The notes under the pieces were generated by a model. That model saw only the letters and a list, made by a program, of their open reading frames with translations, ran no database searches and was not told where the DNA came from. A program made the translations under genes and the position numbers. A stretch of DNA of 64,000 nucleotides from Marinobacter salicampi (GTDB taxonomy: Bacteria; Pseudomonadota; Gammaproteobacteria; Pseudomonadales; Oleiphilaceae). Shown here one piece after another: positions 46,947-55,802 of this stretch. The stretch lies in the NCBI RefSeq assembly GCF_011074795.1, contig NZ_JAAMPF010000018.1:558001-622000 (forward strand), given 5' to 3'. The first letter of the stretch is position 1. Every line of letters begins with the position of its first letter.

Positions 46947-49610
46947 ATGTATCAAGATGAAGATCCCGTAGAAACCAGTGAATGGCTGGACGCACTTGAG
47001 TCATTGATTGAGCAGGAAGGTGTCGAGCGTGCAAAGTTCATTATGGAGCGCCTGTCAGAGCGGGCGAGCCGGGACGGCACGGAATTGCCTTACTCCATCA
47101 CCACACCTTTCCGGAATACCATTCCCGTTACCAATGAATCACGGATGCCCGGTGACCTGTTCATGGAGCGGCGCATTCGCTCCCTCATACGCTGGAATGC
47201 CATGGCCATGGTGCTGCGGGCGAACCAGCGGCCGGGTGAGCTCGGTGGTCATATTTCGTCGTTTTCCTCCGCTGCGACCCTCTATGACGTGGGTTTCAAC
47301 TATTTCTTCCATGGTGGCGACGAGAAGCGGGAAGCGGACCTGGTGTATTTCCAGGGTCACTCCTCTCCCGGCATTTATGCCCGTTCCTATCTGGAAGGTC
47401 GCCTGGAAGAGAAGCAGTTGGACAAGTACCGGGAAGAGGTGGACGGTGATGGCCTGTCTTCCTACCCGCACCCCTGGCTGATGCCTGAGTACTGGCAGTT
47501 CCCGACAGTATCCATGGGGCTTGGACCCATGCAGGCGATTTACCAGGCCCATGTGATGAAGTACCTGGACAGCCGGGAGCTGATCGATAAAGGCGAGCGC
47601 AAGGTGTGGTGCTTCGTGGGTGACGGTGAGTGTGACGAGCCCGAGACCCTGGGCTCCATTTCCATGGCCGGCCGGGAGAAGCTCGACAACCTGATTTTCG
47701 TGGTCAACTGCAATCTGCAACGTCTCGATGGCCCGGTCCGGGGTAACGGCAAGATCATCCAGGAGCTGGAAGGGATCTTCCGCGGCGCCGGCTGGAACGT
47801 GCTCAAGGTGGTATGGGGGCGCATGTGGGACCCGCTGTTCGAGAAGGACACCGACGGTCTGATGCAGAGGGTCATGGACGAAGCCTGTGACGGTGACCTG
47901 CAGAACTTCAAAAGCAACGGGCCGGTGTATACCCGCAAGAACTTCTTCGGCAAGTTTCCTGAACTGGCGAAAATGGTGGAGCATCTTTCGGACGACGACA
48001 TCAAGAGCCTTAACCGTGGCGGCCACGACCCGTACAAGGTCTATGCGGCTTATCACCATGCCATACACAAGAACCAGGGCCGCCCCACGGTCATTCTCGC
48101 CCATACCATCAAGGGTTACGGTTTCGGCGAGGCCGGGGAGGCCCAGAATACCGCCCACTCCCTTAAGAAATTGGACCTGGATGCCCTGAAAAGCTTCCGC
48201 GACCGTTTTGCGGTGCCCCTGAAAGACGATGAACTGAAAGATGTACCTTACTATCGTCCGGCACCCGACAGCCCGGAAATGGTCTACATGAGAAAGCGCC
48301 GGCAGGACCTGGGTGGCTTTTATCCGAAGCGCCGCAAGGACAGCCAGCCGCTGCAGATTCCGGATCTGGACATCTTCAAGAACCTGCTGGAAGGCTCCGA
48401 CGGCCGCGCCATTTCCACCACCATGGCCTTTGTGCGTTTGCTGACGGCCCTGACCAAGGATAAGCGTGTCGGCAAGCGGATAGTTCCCATCGTGCCAGAC
48501 GAAGCCCGTACCTTTGGTATGGAAGGCATGTTCCGCCAGCTGGGTATCTACACGTCTGAAGGCCAGAAGTACGTGCCCCAGGACCGCAACCAGATCATGT
48601 ACTACAAGGAAGACAAGAAGGGCCAGATTCTCGAAGAGGGGATTAACGAGCACGGCTCCATGGCTGCCTGGATGGCCGCGGCAACGTCATACAGCATCAA
48701 CGATTTCCCATTGATTCCGTTCTACACCTTCTACTCCATGTTTGGCTTCCAGCGGGTCGGCGATCTTGCCTGGGCCTCAGGGGATATCCAGGCCCGGGGC
48801 TTCCTGGTGGGTGGCACGTCTGGACGGACCACGCTCAATGGTGAGGGCCTGCAGCATCAGGACGGGCACAGCCATGTGCTGGCCCAGACCATTCCCAACT
48901 GCATAGCCTATGATCCGGCTTACGCCTACGAGATCGCCGTGGTGGTCCATGAAGGCATGAAGCGCATGTATGAGCGCAACGAGAACGTCTTCTACTACGT
49001 CACCATCATGAACGAGAACTACGAACAGCCCGCCATGCCCAAGGGCGTCGAGGAAGGCATCATAAAGGGCATGTACAAGTTCGAGTCGGTGGAGGTGAAA
49101 GGCCGCAAGAAGTCCCCGAGGGTCCAGCTGCTCGGCTCCGGCGCCATTCTCAATGAGGTGCGGGCCGGCGCCCAGTTGCTGAAGGACGACTTCGGGGTGG
49201 CGAGTGATGTGTGGAGTGTCACCAGCTTCAATGAGCTGGCCCGAGACGGCCAGCATGTAGATCGCTGGAACCGCTTCCACCCGGACGACAAGCAGAAAAC
49301 GGCTTACATCACCCAGTGCCTGGAAGGGCACCAGGGGCCGGTGGTGTCGTCGACGGACTACATCAAGCTGCACTCCGAGCAGGTTCGGGCCTACATTCCC
49401 GGCACCTTCGTCACCCTCGGCACGGACGGTTTCGGTCGTAGCGACACCCGCGAGAAACTTCGCAGCTTCTTCGAAGTCGACCGGTTCCATGTGGTGGTTG
49501 CGGCTCTGACAGCCCTGGCACGGGATGGTGATGTGAAGCAGGACCAGGTCCTCGAGGCAATGCGCAAGTACGGCATTGATCGCAACAAACCGAACCCGGT
49601 GCAGAGCTAA
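46947..49610 (+). CDS. aceE: Pyruvate dehydrogenase E1 component
   Basis: An 887-residue homodimeric E1 that decarboxylates pyruvate on thiamine diphosphate and passes the acetyl group to the E2 lipoyl arm. GDGECDEPETLGSISMAGREKLDNLIFVVNCNLQRLDGPV (seen in pieces, about 230-270) is the thiamine-binding region, and SGRTTLNGEGLQHQDGHS is the flexible active-site loop. Gammaproteobacterial AceE type, not the alpha2beta2 form. ATG 46947 follows GGGGAGG; a TTG directly precedes it. aceF begins 10 bp after the stop. No lpd (E3) gene is in the window. Confidence 0.97.
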   Translation: MYQDEDPVETSEWLDALESLIEQEGVERAKFIMERLSERASRDGTELPYSITTPFRNTIPVTNESRMPGDLFMERRIRSLIRWNAMAMVLRANQRPGELGGHISSFSSAATLYDVGFNYFFHGGDEKREADLVYFQGHSSPGIYARSYLEGRLEEKQLDKYREEVDGDGLSSYPHPWLMPEYWQFPTVSMGLGPMQAIYQAHVMKYLDSRELIDKGERKVWCFVGDGECDEPETLGSISMAGREKLDNLIFVVNCNLQRLDGPVRGNGKIIQELEGIFRGAGWNVLKVVWGRMWDPLFEKDTDGLMQRVMDEACDGDLQNFKSNGPVYTRKNFFGKFPELAKMVEHLSDDDIKSLNRGGHDPYKVYAAYHHAIHKNQGRPTVILAHTIKGYGFGEAGEAQNTAHSLKKLDLDALKSFRDRFAVPLKDDELKDVPYYRPAPDSPEMVYMRKRRQDLGGFYPKRRKDSQPLQIPDLDIFKNLLEGSDGRAISTTMAFVRLLTALTKDKRVGKRIVPIVPDEARTFGMEGMFRQLGIYTSEGQKYVPQDRNQIMYYKEDKKGQILEEGINEHGSMAAWMAAATSYSINDFPLIPFYTFYSMFGFQRVGDLAWASGDIQARGFLVGGTSGRTTLNGEGLQHQDGHSHVLAQTIPNCIAYDPAYAYEIAVVVHEGMKRMYERNENVFYYVTIMNENYEQPAMPKGVEEGIIKGMYKFESVEVKGRKKSPRVQLLGSGAILNEVRAGAQLLKDDFGVASDVWSVTSFNELARDGQHVDRWNRFHPDDKQKTAYITQCLEGHQGPVVSSTDYIKLHSEQVRAYIPGTFVTLGTDGFGRSDTREKLRSFFEVDRFHVVVAALTALARDGDVKQDQVLEAMRKYGIDRNKPNPVQS

Positions 49611-49620
49611 GGAGTCCGCC

Positions 49621-51315
49621 ATGAGTGAACAGGAAATCAAGGTTCCCGATCTCGGCGGCGCGGATGAAGTCGAGATAATCGAGATCACCGTCAGCAAGGG
49701 AGATTCGGTTGAGGAAGAGGATCCGATCCTCACGGTTGAGTCCGACAAGGCGTCCGTTGAGTTGCCATCACCCGCCAGGGGCAAGATCACCAAGATCACT
49801 GTCAAGGTCGGTGACAAGGTCAGCGAAGGGGACGTGGTCGGCATGATCGACGTAGCCGAAGAAGGCGCGTCGGATTCGGAAGATCAGGCCGAACCGGAAG
49901 AAAAAGAGCAAGAGCAGGCGCCAGAAACCGACAAGGAGCCTGAAAAGGAAGCCGCCGGCAAGTCCAAGGATAGCCCGGCCCAGGAACAGCCGAAAAAAGC
50001 GGCTTCGGGCGGCGGGGGCCGCAAGGAGAAGGTCAAGGTGCCCGATCTCAGCGGCTCTGAAAACGTGCCGGTTATCGAGATCAACGTCAAAGAAGGGGAT
50101 GAGGTTGCCGAGGACGATCCTTTGGTTACCGTGGAGTCGGATAAGGCCACCTTTGAGATACCGTCTCCATTTGCCGGCAAGATCGGCAAGATCCTGGTGA
50201 GCGATGGCGACAAGGTTTCAACCGGAGACGACCTGTTGGAAATGACGGTCTCCGGTGATTCAGAGGTGGAGGCTGAGGAAGCGGGGGAGGCCCCTGAGTC
50301 GCCAGTCGAAGACTCTGGGAAGAAAGAGCCCGCTGCCGCTGACAAAACCGAAAGCCCTGAGCGAAAACCGGAGCCCCGGTCAGAGCCGGATGTGCCCAGC
50401 CCGGGCACCAAGGTTCATGCGGGACCGGCGGTGCGTAAACTGGCCCGGGAGTTCGGTGCGGATCTTACCCAGATCAAAGGTTCAGGGCCGAAGACCCGGA
50501 TTCTCAAGGAAGATGTCCAGGGTTATGTGAAGCAGCGCCTCAGCCAGGTCCAGGAAGGTGGCGGAGTCAGTGGTGGCACAGGAATCCCCGGTATCAAGCT
50601 GCCCGACTTCAGCAAGTTTGGTGACATTGAGCGTGAGACCATGTCTCGCATGCAGGTGGCAACGGCTAATAATATGGCCCGTAGCTGGCTGAACGTGCCC
50701 CATGTCACCCAGTTTGAAGATGCCGACATTACTGAAATGGAAGCCTTCCGCCAGAGCCAGAAAGCAGCGGGAGAGAAGCGAGGCGTGAAAATGACGCCCT
50801 TGCCCTTCCTGCTCAAGGCCTGTGCCCGCGCCCTGGCGGAGCTGCCGCAGTTCAACGTGGCGCTGGATATGGACAAGAAAGAGCTGATCCACAAGAAATA
50901 CATTCACATCGGCATAGCTGTGGACACCCCGGGGGGACTGATGGTGCCCGTAATCCGGGACGTGGATCAGAAGGGCTTGTGGGAACTGGCCGAGGAAGCC
51001 CAGGAACTGGCGGGCAAAGCAAGGGACAAGAAGCTCAAGGCGTCGGAAATGCAGGGCGGCTGCTTTTCCATTACCAGTCTCGGCGGCATCGGCGGTACTG
51101 CTTTCACACCGATTGTGAATGCGCCGGAAGTGGCCATTCTGGGGGTCTCGAAAGCGGCGATGAAACCGGTCTGGGATGGTTCTGCGTTCCAGCCTCGACT
51201 GCTCCTGCCGCTGTCCCTGTCCTACGACCACCGTGCCGTCAACGGGGCCGATGCAGCGCGCTTCACGGCGTTGCTGGGCAGTCTGCTGGGGGATATCCGG
51301 CAGCTTCTGCTGTAG
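49621..51315 (+). CDS. aceF: Pyruvate dehydrogenase E2, dihydrolipoamide acetyltransferase
   Basis: A 564-residue core enzyme of the pyruvate dehydrogenase complex. Two lipoyl domains (about 1-75 and 135-210), each with the lipoylated Lys in VESDKA, are separated by acidic Ala/Pro/Glu/Lys linkers. A peripheral-subunit-binding domain (AGPAVRKLAREFGADL, about 265-305) precedes the catalytic domain with SYDHRAVNGADAARF near the C-terminus (catalytic His). E. coli has three lipoyl domains; two is the Pseudomonas pattern. ATG 49621 after GGAG. Forms an operon with aceE. Confidence 0.96.
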   Translation: MSEQEIKVPDLGGADEVEIIEITVSKGDSVEEEDPILTVESDKASVELPSPARGKITKITVKVGDKVSEGDVVGMIDVAEEGASDSEDQAEPEEKEQEQAPETDKEPEKEAAGKSKDSPAQEQPKKAASGGGGRKEKVKVPDLSGSENVPVIEINVKEGDEVAEDDPLVTVESDKATFEIPSPFAGKIGKILVSDGDKVSTGDDLLEMTVSGDSEVEAEEAGEAPESPVEDSGKKEPAAADKTESPERKPEPRSEPDVPSPGTKVHAGPAVRKLAREFGADLTQIKGSGPKTRILKEDVQGYVKQRLSQVQEGGGVSGGTGIPGIKLPDFSKFGDIERETMSRMQVATANNMARSWLNVPHVTQFEDADITEMEAFRQSQKAAGEKRGVKMTPLPFLLKACARALAELPQFNVALDMDKKELIHKKYIHIGIAVDTPGGLMVPVIRDVDQKGLWELAEEAQELAGKARDKKLKASEMQGGCFSITSLGGIGGTAFTPIVNAPEVAILGVSKAAMKPVWDGSAFQPRLLLPLSLSYDHRAVNGADAARFTALLGSLLGDIRQLLL

Positions 51316-51337
51316 GGGGTCGCTGGCTCTGAGCGGG

Positions 51338-51372
51338 CCTTACGCTGTCCTGAAGCACAGGACGGCGTAAGG
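51338..51372. terminator. Long hairpin after aceF (terminator-like)
   Basis: CCTTACGCTGTCCT pairs with AGGACGGCGTAAGG over 14 bp with one wobble and a 7-nt loop, 23 bp after the aceF stop. There is no T-run on either side, so it may protect the 3' end or act with another factor instead of terminating alone. Confidence 0.5.
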
Positions 51373-51408
51373 TTCACAAGGGCTCGGCTGCGTCCACCTC
51401 GCTCCTTC

Positions 51409-51438
51409 TAGTAACTACTAGTAGCTACTAGTAGCTAC
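51409..51438. repeat. Three tandem 10-bp repeats after egtD
   Basis: TAGTAACTAC, TAGTAGCTAC and TAGTAGCTAC follow one another directly between the convergent aceF and egtD genes, 14 bp past the egtD stop. Each unit has near-palindromic CTAGTAG/CTACTAG content. A small tandem repeat likely to vary in copy number. Confidence 0.75.
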
Positions 51439-51452
51439 GCAATCCCGCCCAT

Positions 51453-52451
51453 TCAGGCTGCTTTCAGCAGGTGCACGGCAAACCAGCTGTTGTCGTCCGT
51501 CCAGCAGTCTACCGGAGTAAAGCCGGCAGTTACCGCCAGTTCTCTGAATGCTTCCGGCCGGTACTTGTAGGAGTTTTCCGTGTGAATGCTCTGACCCGCT
51601 GACAGGCACGTGTATTCCTGGCCGATCCGCACCTGGGTGTCCTTTTGGCAGAGCAGGTGCATTTCTATGCGCCCTAGCGCGTCGTTATAAAAGGCCTTGT
51701 GCTGATAGTCTTCCGGCACGAATTCGCAATCAAGCCTGGTGTTCAGGTGATCGAGAATGTTCCGGTTGAATCTCGCGGTAAACCCCTGGCTGTCGTTGTA
51801 GGCCGCCTCCAGTATCTTCCGGCCCTTGGGAAGGTCGGTTCCGATCAGCAGGTAGCCACCGGATGTGCCTGCCAGGCTGTGGAAATTTTCCAGCAACGAG
51901 CGGGCGTGTTCAGGATCGAAGTTACCAATGGTCGACCCCGGAAAGAAAATCAGCCGACCCTCTTCGGGGACGGTGTCCGGCAACACGTTGCACCGTACAA
52001 AATCTCCGCAGATAGCATCAACCGCAAGGTCTGGCCGGTGCCGGGCGAGTTTCACGCAGCAGTCAACCAGGTACTCGCGGGAGATCTCGATGGGGGCGTA
52101 GTGGGTCAGCCTGTGGTCCTGCAGCAGAGTCAGGGCTTTCTCACAGCTGCCACTGCCGGGCTCGACCAACACTTTCCGCGACTCCGCCCGGGCGAGCATG
52201 TCGTCCACGTGACGGGTAAAGATGGCCGCCTCGGTACGGGTCGGGTAGTACTCGGGAGTTTCGGTTATGGCATCAAACAGGGCTGAGCCACGGGCATCAT
52301 AGAAAAACTTGGGGTGCAGCCAGGGCTGACTGGCGAAGATACCGCTGCGCACCAGCGTCAGATCATCGTCAATGGCATCGTGCAGGTGGTGAACACGCAG
52401 GTTCGCAGGGGTTTCCAATTGCCTCGGGCGTTGCTGAGTAAGACCTTCCAT
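51453..52451 (-). CDS. egtD: Histidine N-alpha-methyltransferase EgtD
   Basis: A 332-residue SAM-dependent enzyme that trimethylates histidine to hercynine, the first step in ergothioneine synthesis. The methyltransferase motif VEPGSGSCEK is at 96-105; FDAITETPEYYPTRTE (about 59-74) is the conserved EgtD substrate region, and FFPGSTIGNF is typical of the family. ATG 52451 behind AGAGG is chosen over an in-frame upstream start. It lies 34 bp after egtB on the same strand, forming an egtBD pair as in many proteobacteria. Confidence 0.93.
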   Translation of the reverse strand: MEGLTQQRPRQLETPANLRVHHLHDAIDDDLTLVRSGIFASQPWLHPKFFYDARGSALFDAITETPEYYPTRTEAAIFTRHVDDMLARAESRKVLVEPGSGSCEKALTLLQDHRLTHYAPIEISREYLVDCCVKLARHRPDLAVDAICGDFVRCNVLPDTVPEEGRLIFFPGSTIGNFDPEHARSLLENFHSLAGTSGGYLLIGTDLPKGRKILEAAYNDSQGFTARFNRNILDHLNTRLDCEFVPEDYQHKAFYNDALGRIEMHLLCQKDTQVRIGQEYTCLSAGQSIHTENSYKYRPEAFRELAVTAGFTPVDCWTDDNSWFAVHLLKAA

Positions 52452-52485
52452 GGTGTTGCCTCTTGGTTTGTTTTTCGTCTTGTGG

Positions 52486-53763
52486 TTACGGCATGGCATC
52501 TCTGGCCAGGCGAAGACCGGTGAACTGCCAGCGATCCGGTGGGTAGAAGAAATTCCGGTAGCTCGGCCTGCTGTGTCCGGTGGGGGTTGCGCAGGAGCTG
52601 CCCCGCAGCACGAATTGACTACACATGAACTTGCCGTTGTATTCGCCGATCGCGCCTGGCGCTACACGGTAACCCGGGTAGCCCTGGTAGGCGGAGGAGG
52701 TCCATTGCCAGACCTGCCCGAACATGTTTTTCAGGCCCTGGGTGGGCTCCCGTTCGGTGCTGGCGCCGGTCGGGTGCAGGGGTTGAGTGGCAGTGGCCCG
52801 GCCCTGGTTTCGTTCGCTCTGCGAACAGGCATGCTCCCATTCGGTCTCCGTGGGCAAACGCGCGCCCGACCAGCGGGCAAAGGCGTCGGCCTCAAAATAG
52901 CTGAGATGACATACCGGATCTTCATTCTGGAGAGGCTGGTCGCCATGAAGGGTAAAAGTCCGGGGCTGATCGCCGTCAAGGCGCCAGTATAAAGGGTGAG
53001 TCCAGCCTTCCTGCTGTACCTGGGCCCAGCCATCGGAAAGCCAGAATTCGGGACGCTGGTAGCCGCCATCGTCAATAAATTCCCGGAACTCCCCATTAGT
53101 GACCAGGTTGCGGCTGAGGGCATAGGGTTCCAGCCATGCTTTATGGCGAGGGCGTTCATTGTCGAAACCGAAGCCTTCGTTAACCCCCTGGCCTATCTCC
53201 ACCAGGCCACCTTTGTAGAATTCGAATCCCCCTTTGCCGGGGCGGGGCTCAGGTAGGGCGCCTTCCCTGTAAGCGGGTGCCAGGGGGTTGCAGCTGAAGT
53301 TGTATTTCAGGTCGGTGAGCATCAACTCCTGATGCTGCTGCTCGTGATTCAGCCCAAGCTCAAGGCGGGTAAGTATCTCCGGCTGTTTGAGGGCTGCAGG
53401 TTGCTCAAGAAGCGAAATCATGGCCCTGTCCACTGCCTGGCGGTAATCGAGCACTTCATCAAGGCTGGGGCGGGACAGGAGATGACGTTGGGGCCTGGGA
53501 TGCTGCTGGCCGATGCCGTTGTAATAGGAGTTGAACAGCACCTCAAAGCTTTTGCTATACCCCCGGTAGTCGGGATTGAAGGGCTTGAGGATGAACGTTT
53601 CATAAAACCAAGTGGTATGGGCCAGGTGCCATTTGAGCGGGCTTGTCTCGGCAACGGCCTGCAGGTTGCAGTCTTCAGCGCTGAGGTGGGCGCAGAGTTG
53701 CTGGGAGTGTTCCCTTGTCTTGCGGAACCTGAAGCTGTTGTCCAGCGATGCCTGATCCAACAT
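52486..53763 (-). CDS. egtB: Ergothioneine sulfoxide synthase EgtB
   Basis: A 425-residue non-heme iron enzyme that links a thiol to hercynine with oxygen. An N-terminal DinB-like domain holds the iron-binding triad: a His in WHLAHT (about 46-49) and H140/H144 in HEQQHQE. The C-terminal formylglycine-generating-enzyme-like (FGE) domain (about 190-425) contains LPTETEWEHACSQSE, NMFGQVWQWTSSAY and ATPTGHSRPSYRNFF. ATG 53763 after GGAGA is chosen; an open frame runs on to 53916 without family character. EgtC and EgtE are not adjacent, so the later steps must be supplied elsewhere or use cysteine directly. Confidence 0.93.
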   Translation of the reverse strand: MLDQASLDNSFRFRKTREHSQQLCAHLSAEDCNLQAVAETSPLKWHLAHTTWFYETFILKPFNPDYRGYSKSFEVLFNSYYNGIGQQHPRPQRHLLSRPSLDEVLDYRQAVDRAMISLLEQPAALKQPEILTRLELGLNHEQQHQELMLTDLKYNFSCNPLAPAYREGALPEPRPGKGGFEFYKGGLVEIGQGVNEGFGFDNERPRHKAWLEPYALSRNLVTNGEFREFIDDGGYQRPEFWLSDGWAQVQQEGWTHPLYWRLDGDQPRTFTLHGDQPLQNEDPVCHLSYFEADAFARWSGARLPTETEWEHACSQSERNQGRATATQPLHPTGASTEREPTQGLKNMFGQVWQWTSSAYQGYPGYRVAPGAIGEYNGKFMCSQFVLRGSSCATPTGHSRPSYRNFFYPPDRWQFTGLRLARDAMP

Positions 53764-54067
53764 GTTAATGGTCTCCTTTCCCTTGGCGCATCCTTGTCCC
53801 GCACATGGTTCAGAGCGTGTGCGCGCGCCAGCTATTGGTCTGGGTGGTGAAGACCTGTCAGGGCCAACAGAATGGGCTCTGACGACTGCGTCATACTGAC
53901 CTATACCGAAACACATCCATGGATTTTTTGCAATTTCAAAGGACTGTTCCGGGCACTAAATCGGACCTGAACCCCGGCAGGCTCCATTGCTTAGGTGGAT
54001 CAATGGCCATCATCTATGACTGGAGCCCGCCGGAATCTGTTGAAGGAAAACGGGTGAAAGCTTGAGG
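53764..54067. other. Spacer between egtB and the small ORF
   Basis: About 300 bp with no supported gene and no clear terminator. It separates the 36-codon small ORF from egtB on the same strand, so the small ORF and egtBD could share a transcript. I could not assign an egtB promoter. Confidence 0.4.
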
Positions 54068-54178
54068 TCAGTTGGCGAAGTACATGGTGGCAAAGTACTG
54101 CTGCAGGTCGTTCATCACTTTAAGTTCCCGGTCGTCGGTCAGTTCAAACAGGATATCGGAATTCTGTGCTTTCTTCAT
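54068..54178 (-). CDS. Small 36-residue protein, function unknown
   Basis: ATG 54178 follows AGAGGTGA at ideal distance, the strongest ribosome site in this part of the window, and opens a 36-codon frame ending TGA 54068-54070. The peptide begins MKKAQNSDILFELTDDREL and ends LQQYFATMYFAN: a charged N-terminal half and an amphipathic, aromatic C-terminal helix, no signal peptide and no Cys. I do not recognise it. A sigma-54-type promoter lies about 50 bp upstream and the porin terminator isolates it from the gene before. Reality of the gene is inferred from the ribosome site and promoter together. Confidence 0.5.
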   Translation of the reverse strand: MKKAQNSDILFELTDDRELKVMNDLQQYFATMYFAN

Positions 54179-54229
54179 AATGTCACCTCTTCGCGGTCAC
54201 TCAGGAAATGATACTGCTGTCTGAATGTC

Positions 54230-54245
54230 TGCACGGGTTGTGCCA
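54230..54245 (-). promoter_or_regulatory. Candidate sigma-54 promoter of the small ORF
   Basis: On the minus strand TGGCAC-AACCC-GTGCA keeps the invariant GG and GC with exactly 10 bp between them, the RpoN -24/-12 signature. It matches 14 of 16 positions of a TGGCACGNNNNTTGCA pattern, counting the free positions. Predicted start is about 40 nt before the small ORF. No activator site was searched for. Confidence 0.6.
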
Positions 54246-54368
54246 GAAGATTTAAGCTCTTTTGTATCAAAGATGTAGGTCGGCTTCAAAGTAAAGGCGG
54301 GAAGAGGCATCCGTAGTACCCGAGGGGTCGACGCACACTAAATGGTCAGCAGGCCCGTGCTGTGACCC

Positions 54369-54398
54369 AAAAAAAACCCCGGCAATGCCGGGGTTTTT
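54369..54398 (-). terminator. Terminator of the porin gene
   Basis: ACCCCGGC pairs with GCCGGGGT around AAT; on the minus strand it runs into a T-tract (eight A at 54369-54376 on the plus strand), about 22 bp after the porin stop. Confidence 0.9.
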
Positions 54399-54420
54399 CA
54401 TTCAGCTACTTCTAGAGGAC

Positions 54421-55584
54421 TTAGAAGTTGTACTGGGCTGCGAACATGATGCGGCTGCCATCGCCGTCGTCGCCACCAACGTTTTCACGCTCAATGTACT
54501 GGTATTCAACGCCCATCATGGTGTTGGCTACCGGTGTCCACTGGTAGTTGGCCATGATTGCCTGGTTGGTTTCGCTTTGGCCAGCAACTGCGGCTGCGCC
54601 CAGGTCATCTTCAGCGTCATCCCAGTCAACGGTTACGACACCGTAGCCGATATTGACACTGGTGCCCCCGCCGAGATTGACGCCCATGCCGACCGTACCG
54701 CCGTAACCGGAGACAGTTTCAATGTCGCCATTAGCATCAACGTACGCGCTGTCGGCACCGAAGTTTTCACCGGAACGATACAGATAGCTGTTGGCGCCGT
54801 CTGAGTAGTTCAGTGTGCCCTGAATGGTAATCATGTCGCTAAGTGCGACTCTCGCGGATACAAAGGTGGCGAAACCGAGTGAGCTATCGTCATTGGTGCC
54901 GTCATCATAGCCTACCTGGTGCGCCAGCACCGCCGCCGAGTAGGACAACCCGCCGGACTTGTCTTCAAGCCGGGCTGTAAAGGCTGGCAGACTGTCTTTG
55001 CCGGCCACGGTTCCCAAAACGGTGCTGTCGTCTTGATCAACTCCGACAATCCCTGAATTAGGGTCTTCGAGTGAAAACGATAGAGGTCCGGCGGTATAGC
55101 GAGCCTGGGGCGCGCGGCTTTGCAGACCGGCGTTGCCTGGCAGGGAGTCGAAGTCCAGGGTTGAGGTATTGCCAACGAAGCTGGTGTAGTTAGACCAGGT
55201 CTGGCCCATCAGAACGTTTTTGTACGAGCCGTATGCATGGCGCAAGCGAAGAGTGCCACCGCCGCCACCGCGGAAATCGCCCTCGATGTTAACTTTGACG
55301 CCTTCCGGAGTCATGGTTGTGAGACCGATCCGGCTCTGGAACGCATCGGCGCCAAAGTGACCGTCGGAACCTGAGTCAGTTGCGAGGCTACCGTAAGAAG
55401 CGGAACGAGTGCTCAACGCATTGTTGTTGTCAATGTCATAGCTGGCGTTCAGACGCCCATAGCCATAAAGATTCATTTCATACTCACCAGCACTGAACTC
55501 AACAGCGCTAGCTTGTGCGGCTACACCGAGAATCAGCGCGGAGGTGGTTGCCCGAATTGCCACTCTAAGCTTGTTGCTTTGCAT
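54421..55584 (-). CDS. Outer-membrane porin
   Basis: A 387-residue exported beta-barrel. The signal peptide ends AAQASA before VEFSAGEYEMNLYGYGRLNASYD, typical of gammaproteobacterial porins; the sequence alternates aromatic and small residues in many Gly/Ser/Asp-rich strands, and ends QYNF with the terminal Phe recognised by the BAM machinery. ATG 55584 follows GGAGA; an ATG seven codons upstream is less well placed. The solute is not predictable. A single-gene unit: own terminator, and a divergent exonuclease gene upstream. Confidence 0.87.
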   Translation of the reverse strand: MQSNKLRVAIRATTSALILGVAAQASAVEFSAGEYEMNLYGYGRLNASYDIDNNNALSTRSASYGSLATDSGSDGHFGADAFQSRIGLTTMTPEGVKVNIEGDFRGGGGGTLRLRHAYGSYKNVLMGQTWSNYTSFVGNTSTLDFDSLPGNAGLQSRAPQARYTAGPLSFSLEDPNSGIVGVDQDDSTVLGTVAGKDSLPAFTARLEDKSGGLSYSAAVLAHQVGYDDGTNDDSSLGFATFVSARVALSDMITIQGTLNYSDGANSYLYRSGENFGADSAYVDANGDIETVSGYGGTVGMGVNLGGGTSVNIGYGVVTVDWDDAEDDLGAAAVAGQSETNQAIMANYQWTPVANTMMGVEYQYIERENVGGDDGDGSRIMFAAQYNF

Positions 55585-55674
55585 CTTTTTTGTCTCCACA
55601 AACATTATTGTTTTGTTGGGTCCACTTCAAACTAGTTACAAATCTGTGACTGCGCAAACTTTTTTGTTGAATAA

Positions 55675-55690
55675 TTAGACGAATGTCTAA
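55675..55690. promoter_or_regulatory. Perfect palindrome in the porin/exonuclease intergenic region
   Basis: TTAGAC-GAAT-GTCTAA is a perfect 6-4-6 inverted repeat about 90 bp before the porin start and 112 bp before the exonuclease start. It has the size of a dimeric repressor operator (TetR/GntR-like). The regulator is unknown. Confidence 0.45.
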
Positions 55691-55802
55691 CCACTCTGAA
55701 AAGGCCGCGATTCATGCCATTACGCCACTTTGTTCATTTAAAGCATCATTCCTTCACTTTTGTTAGCATCTGATGCCGAAACTGGGCCGTATAATGGGCC
55801 TG

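Noticed and set aside
51409..51438. Tandem repeats as a CRISPR array
   Set aside because: Units are 10 bp and contiguous, with no spacers and no cas genes.
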